Source of the DNA: DASXQK01 sp963757155
GTDB taxonomy: Bacteria > Pseudomonadota > Alphaproteobacteria > Dongiales > Dongiaceae
Assembly: GCA_963757155.1 (NCBI GenBank)
Contig: CAVWQS010000012.1
Coordinates: 189,037 to 253,036 of the forward strand
Direction of reading: 5' to 3'
Length of the DNA stretch: 64,000 bases
The translations under genes and the position numbers were made by a program. Under the pieces are notes generated by a model that worked only from the letters and a program-made list of their open reading frames with translations, was not told the DNA's origin and ran no database searches. Of the stretch, positions 1-7,545 are shown one piece after another. Position 1 is the first letter of the stretch. Each line of letters opens with the position of its first letter.

Positions 1-227
1 CGCCCGCGCACGCCGAGCGCATTGGCGCGCAGCCCCATGATCAGGAGCCGGCCCTTGGGGTTGAGGTCGCTGGTTGCCAGTGCCGCGTCATAGAGGCGGA
101 TCGCCTCGTCCCACTGGCCCTGCAGCTGCGCCTGATGGCCGGCATTGGCCAAAGCGACGCCGTCGGCACGGGCCTGGCCGGGACTCACGAGGAAGAACAG
201 CAGCAGAAGCCATCCGAGCTTGCGCAT
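1..227 (-). CDS. Secreted TPR-like protein, N-terminal part only
   Basis: This is the first 75 or so codons of a minus-strand gene whose C-terminus lies beyond the left edge. The start ATG at 227 (or 233, two codons earlier) is followed by a signal peptide: MRKLG, a hydrophobic run rich in Leu and Phe, then a probable cleavage site after QARA at about residue 21. The mature part has a helix-turn-helix pattern typical of a tetratricopeptide repeat (AGHQAQLQGQWDEAIRLYD, then the DLNP turn). TPR proteins serve as protein-binding scaffolds; exported to the periplasm here, its partner cannot be told. It is divergent from the NTF2-like gene at 395. Confidence 0.6.
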   Translation of the reverse strand, partial: MRKLGWLLLLFFLVSPGQARADGVALANAGHQAQLQGQWDEAIRLYDAALATSDLNPKGRLLIMGLRANALGVRG

Positions 228-394
228 GATCATCGCCTGGTCCCCGCGGCTTGAGGTCTCTCGAGCTTGCGCCGGCGATCTTACGAAACCATGACGCTCC
301 CGTCTTGCCCCTGCTCCCCCTTGAGGGAAGCAACCCGAACTGGTAGAGCCTGCCGCGGCGAGACCGGCCGCCGACAGCATGAGGGAGAGACGCG

Positions 395-793
395 ATGACG
401 GGGGAAGATCTGCATGTTCGCGAGCATGTGCTGGCGGCGCTCGATCGCCTGACCGGTCTGATCAACGCCCAGGACATGGCGGCGCTGAACGAGTTCGATC
501 CCTCGCCCGACACGGTGTTCATCGGCTCGGAATCCTGGGAGATCATCGAGGGGCCGGTGAAGCTCTTCGAATTCTTCGAGACGATCTGCAGCCAGCCCGA
601 GCGCTTCTCCTGGGACTGGCGGCGGCGCAGCGTCTCCTCGGCGGGGAATGTCGCCTGGCTGCTGGCCGATGGCGAGTTCGTCCGCACGGGCCCCGAGGGC
701 GAGGATCGCACGCCCTATCGCGTCACCGGCGTGCTGATCTATTCCGGCGAGCGCTGGCGCTGGCGCCAGTTCCACGGCGCCCAGCCGATCTAG
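395..793 (+). CDS. NTF2-like / SnoaL-fold protein
   Basis: A 132-residue protein with the size and pattern of the NTF2-like (SnoaL, DUF4440) alpha+beta barrel: an N-terminal helix (residues 5-30), a conserved DTVFIGSESWEIIEG segment near residue 40, and terminal strands ending in WRWRQFHG. Members bind small ligands or act as isomerases or dehydratases, and the sequence does not fix a substrate. There is no signal peptide, so it is cytoplasmic. A GAGGGAGAG ribosome site lies just before the ATG. The L,D-transpeptidase gene follows after 25 bases in the same direction, so they are probably co-transcribed. Confidence 0.7.
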   Translation: MTGEDLHVREHVLAALDRLTGLINAQDMAALNEFDPSPDTVFIGSESWEIIEGPVKLFEFFETICSQPERFSWDWRRRSVSSAGNVAWLLADGEFVRTGPEGEDRTPYRVTGVLIYSGERWRWRQFHGAQPI

Positions 794-818
794 AGCCGTC
801 GGGCGGCGCGCCGCAGCC

Positions 819-1316
819 ATGGATCTGATCGTGACCGGGAACGGCGAGGCGCGCTGGGGCGAGCATCTCTGGCGCTGCGCCTTGGGCCCGGTCGGGGTCG
901 CGGCGGAAAAGCGCGAGGGGGACGGCGCGACCCCGGCGGGGCGCTTCGCCTTCCGCCGGCTGCTCTACCGGCCCGATCGCCTGGCGCCGCCGCCCACGGG
1001 CCTCGCCTTGCTGCCGCTGGCGCCAAGCGATGGCTGGTGCGATGAGCCCGGCGATCCGCTCTACAACCGGCCGGTCACCTTGCCCTATAAGGCGCGCCAT
1101 GAGGTCCTGTGGCGCCGCGACGACATCTACGACCTGATCGTCGTGCTCGGCCATAACGACGATCCGGTGCGGCCGGGCGCCGGCAGCGCCGTCTTCCTGC
1201 ATGTCGCACGGCCCGATTTCTCGCCGACGGCGGGTTGCATCGTGCTGGCGAAGCACGATCTTCTCACCTTGCTCGCCAAGGCGAGCCCCGGCGACGGGAT
1301 CGATGTGAGGCTTTAG
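819..1316 (+). CDS. L,D-transpeptidase (YkuD-like) family protein
   Basis: A 165-residue YkuD-type protein. The catalytic signature is visible at residues 136-155: His in FLHVARPDF, then SPTAGCIVL carrying the active-site Cys. L,D-transpeptidases make 3-3 peptidoglycan cross-links or attach proteins to peptidoglycan. This short class, with the motif GDGATPAGRF near the N-terminus, has no recognisable signal peptide or LysM domain, so export is not shown and it may instead work on cytoplasmic or periplasmic muropeptides. The stop TAG is part of the AGGAGG ribosome site of the next gene, implying an operon with the DUF938 methyltransferase. Confidence 0.85.
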   Translation: MDLIVTGNGEARWGEHLWRCALGPVGVAAEKREGDGATPAGRFAFRRLLYRPDRLAPPPTGLALLPLAPSDGWCDEPGDPLYNRPVTLPYKARHEVLWRRDDIYDLIVVLGHNDDPVRPGAGSAVFLHVARPDFSPTAGCIVLAKHDLLTLLAKASPGDGIDVRL

Positions 1317-1328
1317 GAGGGCCGGTCC

Positions 1329-2006
1329 ATGGCGGAATTCGTGGTCGAGTTCGGCCAAGACGGACCGCCGCCGGCGGACGGAAGATTGGACGCCGCGGCC
1401 TTCCATCGCAATCATCAGCCGATCTGGTCGGTCCTCGCCCCGTTCCTCCTGGGCAAGACGGGCGATGTGCTGGAGGCCGGCAGCGGCACCGGCCAGCATG
1501 CGGTGGAATTCGCCGGGCGCAGCCCGGGCATCACCTGGTGGCCCAGCGACTATAATCAGAAGCATCTCGAGAGCATCGCCGCCTGGCGGCGCCATTCGAA
1601 GCTTCCGAACATTCGTCCGCCGCTGCGCATCGATCTCCTCGATCCCGCGTGGCGCCTGCCGCCGGACGAAAGCCGGACTGCCGGCGGGCTGCTGGCGATT
1701 CTCTGCGCCAATGTCATCCATATCGCGCCCTGGCAGATCGCCGAGAACCTGCTGGCCGGTGCGGCGCGCCAGCTGCGCCCCGACGGCCGGCTGTTCCTCT
1801 ACGGGCCCTTCATGCGCGACGGGCAGCATACGTCGCCCAGCAATGCGGAGTTCGACGCATCGCTCCGGGCCCGCGATCCCGAGTGGGGCGTGCGCGATAT
1901 CGCCGATCTCCGCGCCGTCGCCGATCGCGTGGGCCTGCGGATCGCGGCGATCAACGAGATGCCGGCGAATAATCTGACGCTGGTTTTCGAGCGAGTCCCG
2001 GGGTAG
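1329..2006 (+). CDS. DUF938 SAM-dependent methyltransferase-like protein
   Basis: A 225-residue class I methyltransferase-like protein of the DUF938 family. The SAM-binding motif I is VLEAGSGTGQHAVEFA at residues 47-62. The family hallmarks NHQPIWSVLAPFL (residues 25-40), ANVIHIAPW (about 125) and GPFMRDGQHTSPSNAEFD (about 155) are all present. The substrate is unknown. The start follows an excellent AGGAGG about ten bases upstream and only 12 bases after the L,D-transpeptidase stop, so the NTF2-like, transpeptidase and methyltransferase genes form one unit. The length fits the family. Confidence 0.85.
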   Translation: MAEFVVEFGQDGPPPADGRLDAAAFHRNHQPIWSVLAPFLLGKTGDVLEAGSGTGQHAVEFAGRSPGITWWPSDYNQKHLESIAAWRRHSKLPNIRPPLRIDLLDPAWRLPPDESRTAGGLLAILCANVIHIAPWQIAENLLAGAARQLRPDGRLFLYGPFMRDGQHTSPSNAEFDASLRARDPEWGVRDIADLRAVADRVGLRIAAINEMPANNLTLVFERVPG

Positions 2007-2052
2007 CAGCAGAGACTCTTCAGGGAGGTGCGCGCCTCGCTCGCTCTCTCTG

Positions 2053-2229
2053 CGTCATGGTCGGCGAAGGCCGACCATCCACGAGTTTGCTAGCCGAGAA
2101 ATGGGGTGTCTGACGCCCTTTCCCGATCATCCAGCAGTGAGGGGAACGGCATGATGACCGAGCTTTGCTGCGATCAGCGATTGTGGGGCAGGAAAACTCG
2201 TGGATGGTCGGCCTTCGCCGACCATGACG
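2053..2229. repeat. MITE-like element with 36-bp perfect inverted repeats
   Basis: Bases 2053-2088 and 2194-2229 are exact reverse complements (36 of 36). Each arm itself contains the palindrome GGTCGGCGAAGGCCGACC. They enclose 105 bases with no plausible coding frame. The element lies between the convergent 3' ends of the DUF938 gene and ribA, so it could also fold into a long hairpin and end transcription from both sides. Related half-copies occur near 27400 and 53611. Confidence 0.75.
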
Positions 2230-2269
2230 TTGAAAGAATGAGGCTTGTTCGTCGACTGCTTGGGCGCGC

Positions 2270-3508
2270 CTAGAACATATGCCCGAAGCGCGTGGCCTTG
2301 GTTTCGAGGTAACCCTCGTTGTGGCGGTTCGAGGGGAAGACATGGGGGACGCGCTCGACCACGGCGATGCCGAGGCGGGCGAGGCCGGCCACCTTCTCGG
2401 GATTGTTGGTCATCAGCCGCACCGATTCGAATCCCAGGCGGCGCAGCATCTCGGCCGCGGGCAGATAGATCCGCTCATCGGCGTCGAAGCCCAGCTGGAG
2501 ATTGGCCTCCAGCGTATCGGCGCCGCGGTCCTGCAGGCGATACGCCCGGAGCTTGTTGACGAGGCCGATGCCGCGGCCCTCCTGGGCCAGATAGAGCAGC
2601 AGGCCGCTGCCCTGGCGCGCGATCTCGGCGATGGCGCCCTGGAGCTGGTCGCCGCAGTCGCAGCGCAGCGACCCCAGCAGATCGCCGGTGAGGCAGGCCG
2701 AATGCAGCCGCGTCAGCACCGGGCGGCCGGGCGCCGGCTCGCCGATCACGATGGCGAGATGCTCGATGCCGCCGTCGCCCGGGCGGAAGGTGATGATGCG
2801 GGTGGCCTCGGCGCCGGCCAGCGGCACATGCGCCTCGCTGACGGGGACGAGGCTGCGGCTCGCCAGGGTCTCATAGCTCGCGATGTCGCCGACGCCCACG
2901 GCCAGGATGTCCTCGGCGGCGGCGAAGGCCCGCCCGTCGCCGGCCTCGGCGGGCAGCAGGCCGATGGCGACGGCGGGGAGAAGGCGGGCCTGCTTGGCGA
3001 GCGCGATGGCGGCTTCGGCATAGGCGGCGAGATTGCCGGTGGCGACGCTTGCGAGCGGCAGGCGATGGACGGCGGGTGCGGCGGGGGAAGCGGTGGGATC
3101 GGCCAGCCGGCGGAGCAGATCGGCCTCGCCGGCCGGATCGACCGGCAGGACGCAGACGCTGGGACCCCCGGGGGTGATCCGGCTCGCCGGCACCAGGCCG
3201 AGGGCCACGGCGCGGTGGGCCGTCAGGGCGAGGAAGACCTTGCTCCCCGAGGCTTCACCTGCCGCCGGGCCGGCCAGCAGCGCGAACAGCCGGGCGAGGT
3301 CCTCGCCGTCGCCGGTCTCGGCGGCCAGCACCAGGGCGCCCGCGGCCCCGTCGCCCACCAGGACCGGCGCGCCCCGGCGCAGCTCGGCCATGGCGCGGTC
3401 GACGGCGGCCAGGGTCCGGCGCGTCGGCTTGTCGATGCCGGCGTTGGTTGGGCCGGCGTTGGCTGAGCTCGTGCTCGGTGTGGTGCTCTCTGGGGCGTGG
3501 TCGGGCAT
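2270..3508 (-). CDS. ribA: GTP cyclohydrolase II with RibB-like N-terminal region
   Basis: The C-terminal half is a clear GTP cyclohydrolase II, which opens the imidazole ring of GTP to start riboflavin and FMN/FAD synthesis. The zinc site is visible as Cys272, Cys283 and Cys285 (CLTGDLLGSLRCDCGDQ), and the catalytic loop EGRGIGLVNKLRAY is at about 309-322, followed by the usual TLEANLQLGF. The N-terminal 200 residues resemble a dihydroxybutanone-phosphate synthase domain without its acidic active-site motif, as in many alphaproteobacterial RibA proteins. I chose the ATG at 3508 (MPDHAPE, 412 aa) over an upstream in-frame start at 3571. The gene is divergent from the response regulator. Confidence 0.9.
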   Translation of the reverse strand: MPDHAPESTTPSTSSANAGPTNAGIDKPTRRTLAAVDRAMAELRRGAPVLVGDGAAGALVLAAETGDGEDLARLFALLAGPAAGEASGSKVFLALTAHRAVALGLVPASRITPGGPSVCVLPVDPAGEADLLRRLADPTASPAAPAVHRLPLASVATGNLAAYAEAAIALAKQARLLPAVAIGLLPAEAGDGRAFAAAEDILAVGVGDIASYETLASRSLVPVSEAHVPLAGAEATRIITFRPGDGGIEHLAIVIGEPAPGRPVLTRLHSACLTGDLLGSLRCDCGDQLQGAIAEIARQGSGLLLYLAQEGRGIGLVNKLRAYRLQDRGADTLEANLQLGFDADERIYLPAAEMLRRLGFESVRLMTNNPEKVAGLARLGIAVVERVPHVFPSNRHNEGYLETKATRFGHMF

Positions 3509-3695
3509 CAGGGGTACTCGAAAGCAGCTAAGGGCCTGCCGGCCGCGCGCAAGGACGGGGGTGCGCGGCAAAACGCAGCGGGAACGGCGGCTTGCGCCCG
3601 GCGGGCAGGGGGTGTTATCTCACCTTGCGCATGCATTTCCAACCCTGACGGCGCGCCAAGCCGGCGCTGGCCCGGGTGAACGGCGAGGCGATTCA

Positions 3696-4409
3696 ATGAC
3701 CTCTGCTGCAATGGACCGCCCGGCGACGAACCGGCGTCTCCTGCTCGTGGACGACGACAAGGCGCTTCGCCAGTCGTTGGCCGAGCAGCTGCGCCTGGTG
3801 GAATCCTTCGACTGCCGCGAGGCCGATACCGGCAAGGGCGCGCTCGACGTCGCGGGCAAGGAGCGTTTCGACGCCGTGCTCCTCGATATCGGCCTGCCCG
3901 ACATGGACGGCCGCGAGGTCTGCCGCCTGCTGCGCCGGGCCGGGGTCTCGGCCCCCATCATCATGCTGACCGCCGCCGATACCGATGCCGATACCATCCT
4001 CGGCCTCGATTCCGGGGCCAATGACTACATCACCAAGCCCTTCCGCATGGGCGTGCTGCTGGCGCGGCTGCGCGCCCAGCTGCGCCAGCATGCCCAGAGC
4101 GAGGACGCCATCTTCACCATCGGGCCCTATACCTTCCGGCCCGCGGCCAAGATGCTGCTCGATCAGACCGGCAAGAAGAAGATCCGCCTGACCGAGAAGG
4201 AAACGGCGATCCTGAAATATCTCTACCGCGCGGGCTCGCGGGTGATCGGCCGCGACACGCTGCTGGGCGAGGTCTGGGGCTACAACGCCGGCGTCACCAC
4301 CCATACGCTGGAGACCCATGTCTACCGCCTGCGCCAGAAGATCGAGCGCGATCCGACCCAAGCCGAGATCCTGGTGACCGAGCCCGGCGGTTATCGCCTG
4401 GTGCCCTGA
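3696..4409 (+). CDS. OmpR/PhoB-family response regulator (orphan)
   Basis: A 237-residue two-domain response regulator. The receiver domain (residues 13-128) has the acidic pocket DDD at 19-21, phospho-acceptor Asp64 in LLDIGLPDMDG, Thr92 and Lys114 in TKPF. The C-terminal winged helix (about 145-235) ends in the usual VYRLRQKIERDP and GGYRLVP motifs. It should bind DNA when phosphorylated. No histidine kinase lies nearby, so its partner and regulon are unknown. The ATG follows a GAGG site. Its last 19 bases overlap the 3' end of the convergent MFS gene. Confidence 0.93.
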   Translation: MTSAAMDRPATNRRLLLVDDDKALRQSLAEQLRLVESFDCREADTGKGALDVAGKERFDAVLLDIGLPDMDGREVCRLLRRAGVSAPIIMLTAADTDADTILGLDSGANDYITKPFRMGVLLARLRAQLRQHAQSEDAIFTIGPYTFRPAAKMLLDQTGKKKIRLTEKETAILKYLYRAGSRVIGRDTLLGEVWGYNAGVTTHTLETHVYRLRQKIERDPTQAEILVTEPGGYRLVP

Positions 4410-5614
4410 ACCTCCGTCGGGGCGCCGGCCTCCGGCGCGCTTCGGCTCATCCGCAGCATCAGCACGAGCACGCCAGCCACGGCCATCGCCCCCAGCGTCG
4501 TGCTGCCGAACAACGGCCAGGCCACGCTCCAGCCGCCGGAGAGCTTGGTGGCTTCCGCCAGCAGGATCGGCCCCAGGAACACGCCGATATTGCGGCCCGT
4601 CATGATGAAGCCGAAGGCGGTGGGCGCGCCGGCGCGCCCCATGATCGCGCCCGGCAAGGCGAAGAGGCAGGTCGGCGTGATGCCGGCGCCGATGCCGTAG
4701 ACCACCAGCAGGGCCGTGCCGGCGCCGATGCTCTGGCAGTAGGGGATCAGCCACCAGACGGCGGCCTGGGAGAGCAGCGCGCCGAGCAGAAGGGCCGCCA
4801 GCGGCACGCCGGCACCCAGCAGGAAGCCGGTCAGAATGTTAAATCCCAGCAACACGGCCACGGGCAGCGCATAGGCCGCCGTCGCCCCCATATTGTCCAG
4901 GCCCATGACCTCGACCAGATATTGGGGGAGCCAAGTCATATAGGCGAAATATTGCATCGACCAGAGCAGGAAGATCGAGGCGGCGGCAATGAGCTCGGAG
5001 CGCTGGCGCGGGCTGATGCGGCCGTGCGCGCGCTCGGTGGCGCCGGGCGTGGCGAAGGCATCGTGGCGGCGGAGCGCCAGGGCCCAGAGTCCCAGCAGCA
5101 GCGTGGCGCCGGCGCCGGCGAGCCAGAGCATCTGCCAGCTCGGCAATACCAGCGCCAGGCCCGTGGCGAACAATTGCCCGATGGGAATCCAGGCGGCCAT
5201 CAGCCCCGTCACGAAGCCGAGATCGCGGCGCGTGGCGCTGCGGCTGGCCAAGGCCGGGCCGGCGATGGCGCCGATGGCGAAGGCCACGCCTTCCAGCCCG
5301 CGCGCCAGCAGCACCACCAGCCCCGCCGCGGGAAAGGCCAGCGTCAGGAAATTGCCGAGGATGAAAAATCCGAGGGCGACGAAGAGCAGCGCCAATATGC
5401 CGCGGTGCTGCATCGCGCGGCCGATGGGGATGGAGAAGGCGAGGCCGGCCAGCGCATAGACCGCCATGAAGCCGCCCGCCAGCGTGCGGTCCCAGCCATA
5501 GGTGGCGATCATGCCGGGCAGCACCGGCGGCAGCTTGAACTGCTGGAAGGCGACGAGGCAGGCGAAGGTTATGCCGAAGGCGACGCCGGTCCAGTCGGTT
5601 CGATCACGCTGCAT
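4391..5614 (-). CDS. MFS transporter, about 12 membrane segments
   Basis: A 407-residue major facilitator superfamily carrier of the inner membrane. The sequence shows about a dozen hydrophobic segments in two halves, with the inter-helix-2/3 motif region GFMAVYALAGLAFSIPIGRAMQHRG near residue 45 and a repeat of the pattern in the second half. It resembles the CynX/NarK-like branch, but the substrate cannot be assigned. An upstream in-frame ORF extends to 5782, but the proper start is the ATG at 5614 (MQRDRTDW); the extension is polar and overlaps the divergent MBL gene. The 3' end overlaps the response regulator tail-to-tail. Confidence 0.88.
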   Translation of the reverse strand: MQRDRTDWTGVAFGITFACLVAFQQFKLPPVLPGMIATYGWDRTLAGGFMAVYALAGLAFSIPIGRAMQHRGILALLFVALGFFILGNFLTLAFPAAGLVVLLARGLEGVAFAIGAIAGPALASRSATRRDLGFVTGLMAAWIPIGQLFATGLALVLPSWQMLWLAGAGATLLLGLWALALRRHDAFATPGATERAHGRISPRQRSELIAAASIFLLWSMQYFAYMTWLPQYLVEVMGLDNMGATAAYALPVAVLLGFNILTGFLLGAGVPLAALLLGALLSQAAVWWLIPYCQSIGAGTALLVVYGIGAGITPTCLFALPGAIMGRAGAPTAFGFIMTGRNIGVFLGPILLAEATKLSGGWSVAWPLFGSTTLGAMAVAGVLVLMLRMSRSAPEAGAPTEVQGTRR

Positions 5615-5729
5615 GCGGCTTCCCCAAAGGCCGCCAAAGCTGACGGTTTTGCCCAGCCGATGCAATGGCTTCGCAGCTTCGCGGGGCTTCGCGCTTGCCC
5701 AGCCCGGGGGTTTCTGTACTGTTCGTCCG

Positions 5730-6557
5730 ATGTCGGATGAATTTTCCGTTACCTTCTGGGGCGTGCGCGGGAGCATCGCCACTCCGGGAATTGAGTACGA
5801 GCGCTATGGCGGCAATACCTCCTGCCTGGAGGTGCGCTGCGGGCCTCATGTCCTCGTCTTCGACGGCGGCACGGGCCTCCGGCCTCTGGGCGAGAAGCTG
5901 AAGGCCGAAGGCAAGCTGGAGATCGATCTTTTTCTCACCCATAGCCATCTCGACCATATCGTCGGCATCCCCTTCTTCAAGCCGCTCTACGACAAGGCCA
6001 ACCACATCCGCTTCTGGGCCGGCCATCTGCTCCCCGATCAGCGCCTGCGCGATGCGATCTGCGCCATGATGGTGCCGCCGCTCTTCCCGGTGCCGATCGA
6101 GATCTTCCCCTCGCGGACCATCTTCAACGATTTCAGCGCCGGGGAGACGCTGCGGCTGCATCCGGGCCTGGTGCTGAAGACGGCACCCCTCAACCATCCC
6201 AACGGGGCCACCGGCTATCGCATCGAATATGGCGGGAAATCGATCTGCTACGTGACCGATACCGAGCATACCGGACATGGCATCGACGAGAACATCCAGG
6301 CGCTGATCGCCGGCACCGATTTCTTCATCTACGACAGCATGTATACCGAGGATGAATACCCGCGCTATGCCGGCTGGGGCCATTCGACCTGGGCGCAGGG
6401 GCTGAAGCTCGCCGAGGCGGCCGGGGTGAAGACCTTCGTCGCCTTCCACCACGATCCCAGCCACAAGGATGAGTTCATGGATCGCCAGGCCGAGGCGCTC
6501 GCGAGCGCGCGGCCGGGAAGCCTGGTGGCGCGCGAAGGCATGACGCTGACCCCTTGA
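5730..6557 (+). CDS. MBL-fold metallo-hydrolase
   Basis: A 275-residue metallo-beta-lactamase-fold hydrolase. The metal motif THSHLDHIVG is at about residues 70-79. Further ligands are plausible in NHPNGATGYRIEYGG (about 157) and YVTDTEH (about 172), with a C-terminal His in AFHHDPSH (about 245). The N-terminus FWGVRGSIATPG is typical of the PhnP/ElaC-related phosphodiesterase-like branch, which may also act in sensing. Start chosen at ATG 5730 (MSDEF), since upstream codons read through the promoter region shared with the MFS gene. The stop TGA overlaps the TTG start of the next gene by four bases (TTGA), so they are translationally coupled. Confidence 0.9.
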   Translation: MSDEFSVTFWGVRGSIATPGIEYERYGGNTSCLEVRCGPHVLVFDGGTGLRPLGEKLKAEGKLEIDLFLTHSHLDHIVGIPFFKPLYDKANHIRFWAGHLLPDQRLRDAICAMMVPPLFPVPIEIFPSRTIFNDFSAGETLRLHPGLVLKTAPLNHPNGATGYRIEYGGKSICYVTDTEHTGHGIDENIQALIAGTDFFIYDSMYTEDEYPRYAGWGHSTWAQGLKLAEAAGVKTFVAFHHDPSHKDEFMDRQAEALASARPGSLVAREGMTLTP

Positions 6558-7381
6558 GCAAGCCGGCTCCCGGCCGCGTCTATCGCCGGCGCCTGGCGCT
6601 GGGCCTCCCGACGCTGCTCGGCCTGAAGTCGCGCGGCTATTTCATTCCCTATCGCCATGCCGGCGAGCTGCCGGCGCCGGCAGGATATCCCGCCCTCGAG
6701 CCCTGCTTCACCGCCGCGGCGCCCGCGATGGCGCGCCGTCTCGCGGCCCTCCATCGCCTGCCGCAAAAACCGCGGCTGGCGCGCTGGGACCAGGACTGGT
6801 TTCCGCGGCTGGATGCGGCCATCGCCTATAATCTCGTCCGCGAGCGCAAGCCCCGCCGCATCGTCGAGGTGGGCTCCGGCCATTCGACCCGCTTCCTCGC
6901 CGAAGCGATCGCCGATGGCGGCCTCTCGACCGAGCTCACCGCCATCGACCCGGCGCCCCGCGCCGATATCGCCAAGACCGGCGCGCGGATGATCGCAACG
7001 CCCGTGCCTTCCTGCGGCACCGCGCCTTTCGCCGGGCTTGCGGCCGGCGATCTCCTGTTCATCGATTCCAGCCATGTGCTGATGCCGGGGAGCGATGTGG
7101 ATTTTCTTCTGAACCAGATCCTGCCGGGCCTTCCCGCCGGGGTGCTGCTGCATGTCCACGACATCTTCCTGCCCGACGGCTATCCCGCGGAATGGGCCTG
7201 GCGCGGCTACAACGAGCAGCTCGCCATCGCCTCGTTGCTCACCGGCGGCGCCTGGCGCCTCCTCTTCGCCAGCCGCTACGTCGCGACGCGGCTGGCGGTG
7301 GAAGTTGCGGCCAGCGCGGTGGCCGCACTGCCCTCCGTGCCGGGCGCCTACGATTCCAGCCTGTGGTTGGAGCGGGTTTAG
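6554..7381 (+). CDS. Class I SAM-dependent methyltransferase (Methyltransf_24 type)
   Basis: A 275-residue protein with a TTG start overlapping the MBL stop (TTGA). The SAM-binding motif is RRIVEVGSGHSTRFLAEAI at about residues 95-113. The motif LLFIDSSHVLMPGSDVDF (about 172) and VLLHVHDIFLPDGYP (about 200) are typical of the Methyltransf_24 group, often found in sugar or surface-glycan modification. The function is not known. Coupling to the MBL hydrolase suggests a shared pathway. Confidence 0.85.
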   Translation: MSKPAPGRVYRRRLALGLPTLLGLKSRGYFIPYRHAGELPAPAGYPALEPCFTAAAPAMARRLAALHRLPQKPRLARWDQDWFPRLDAAIAYNLVRERKPRRIVEVGSGHSTRFLAEAIADGGLSTELTAIDPAPRADIAKTGARMIATPVPSCGTAPFAGLAAGDLLFIDSSHVLMPGSDVDFLLNQILPGLPAGVLLHVHDIFLPDGYPAEWAWRGYNEQLAIASLLTGGAWRLLFASRYVATRLAVEVAASAVAALPSVPGAYDSSLWLERV

Positions 7382-7385
7382 AAAG

Positions 7386-7530
7386 TTTCACCACAGAGGC
7401 ACGGAGACACAGAGGGGCACAGAGAAGATGGATTGGCTTCGTCAAAGGCGAAGCCCAAGAATCATGAGGCACGGAAGGGGAAGAGGAGCCGCGGATGGCT
7501 CGTTCTCTCTCTGTGCCTCTGTGGTTATCT
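7386..7530. repeat. Inverted pair of the CACAGAGGCACAGAG repeat family
   Basis: TTCACCACAGAGGCACGGAG begins at about 7387, and the reverse complement (CTCTGTGCCTCTGTGGT) ends at about 7528, with about 75 bases between the arms. The pair sits between the convergent ends of the methyltransferase and the TPR-glycosyltransferase genes. The same paired arrangement recurs near 27290/27473, 47850/47938, 52330/52682 and 55299/55366. Confidence 0.8.
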
Positions 7531-7545
7531 GACTCTTCTACTTCG

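Noticed and set aside
4391..4409. The 19-base tail-to-tail overlap of the response regulator and MFS genes as an antisense control device
   Set aside because: Short convergent overlaps are common in compact genomes, and nothing else suggests regulation.
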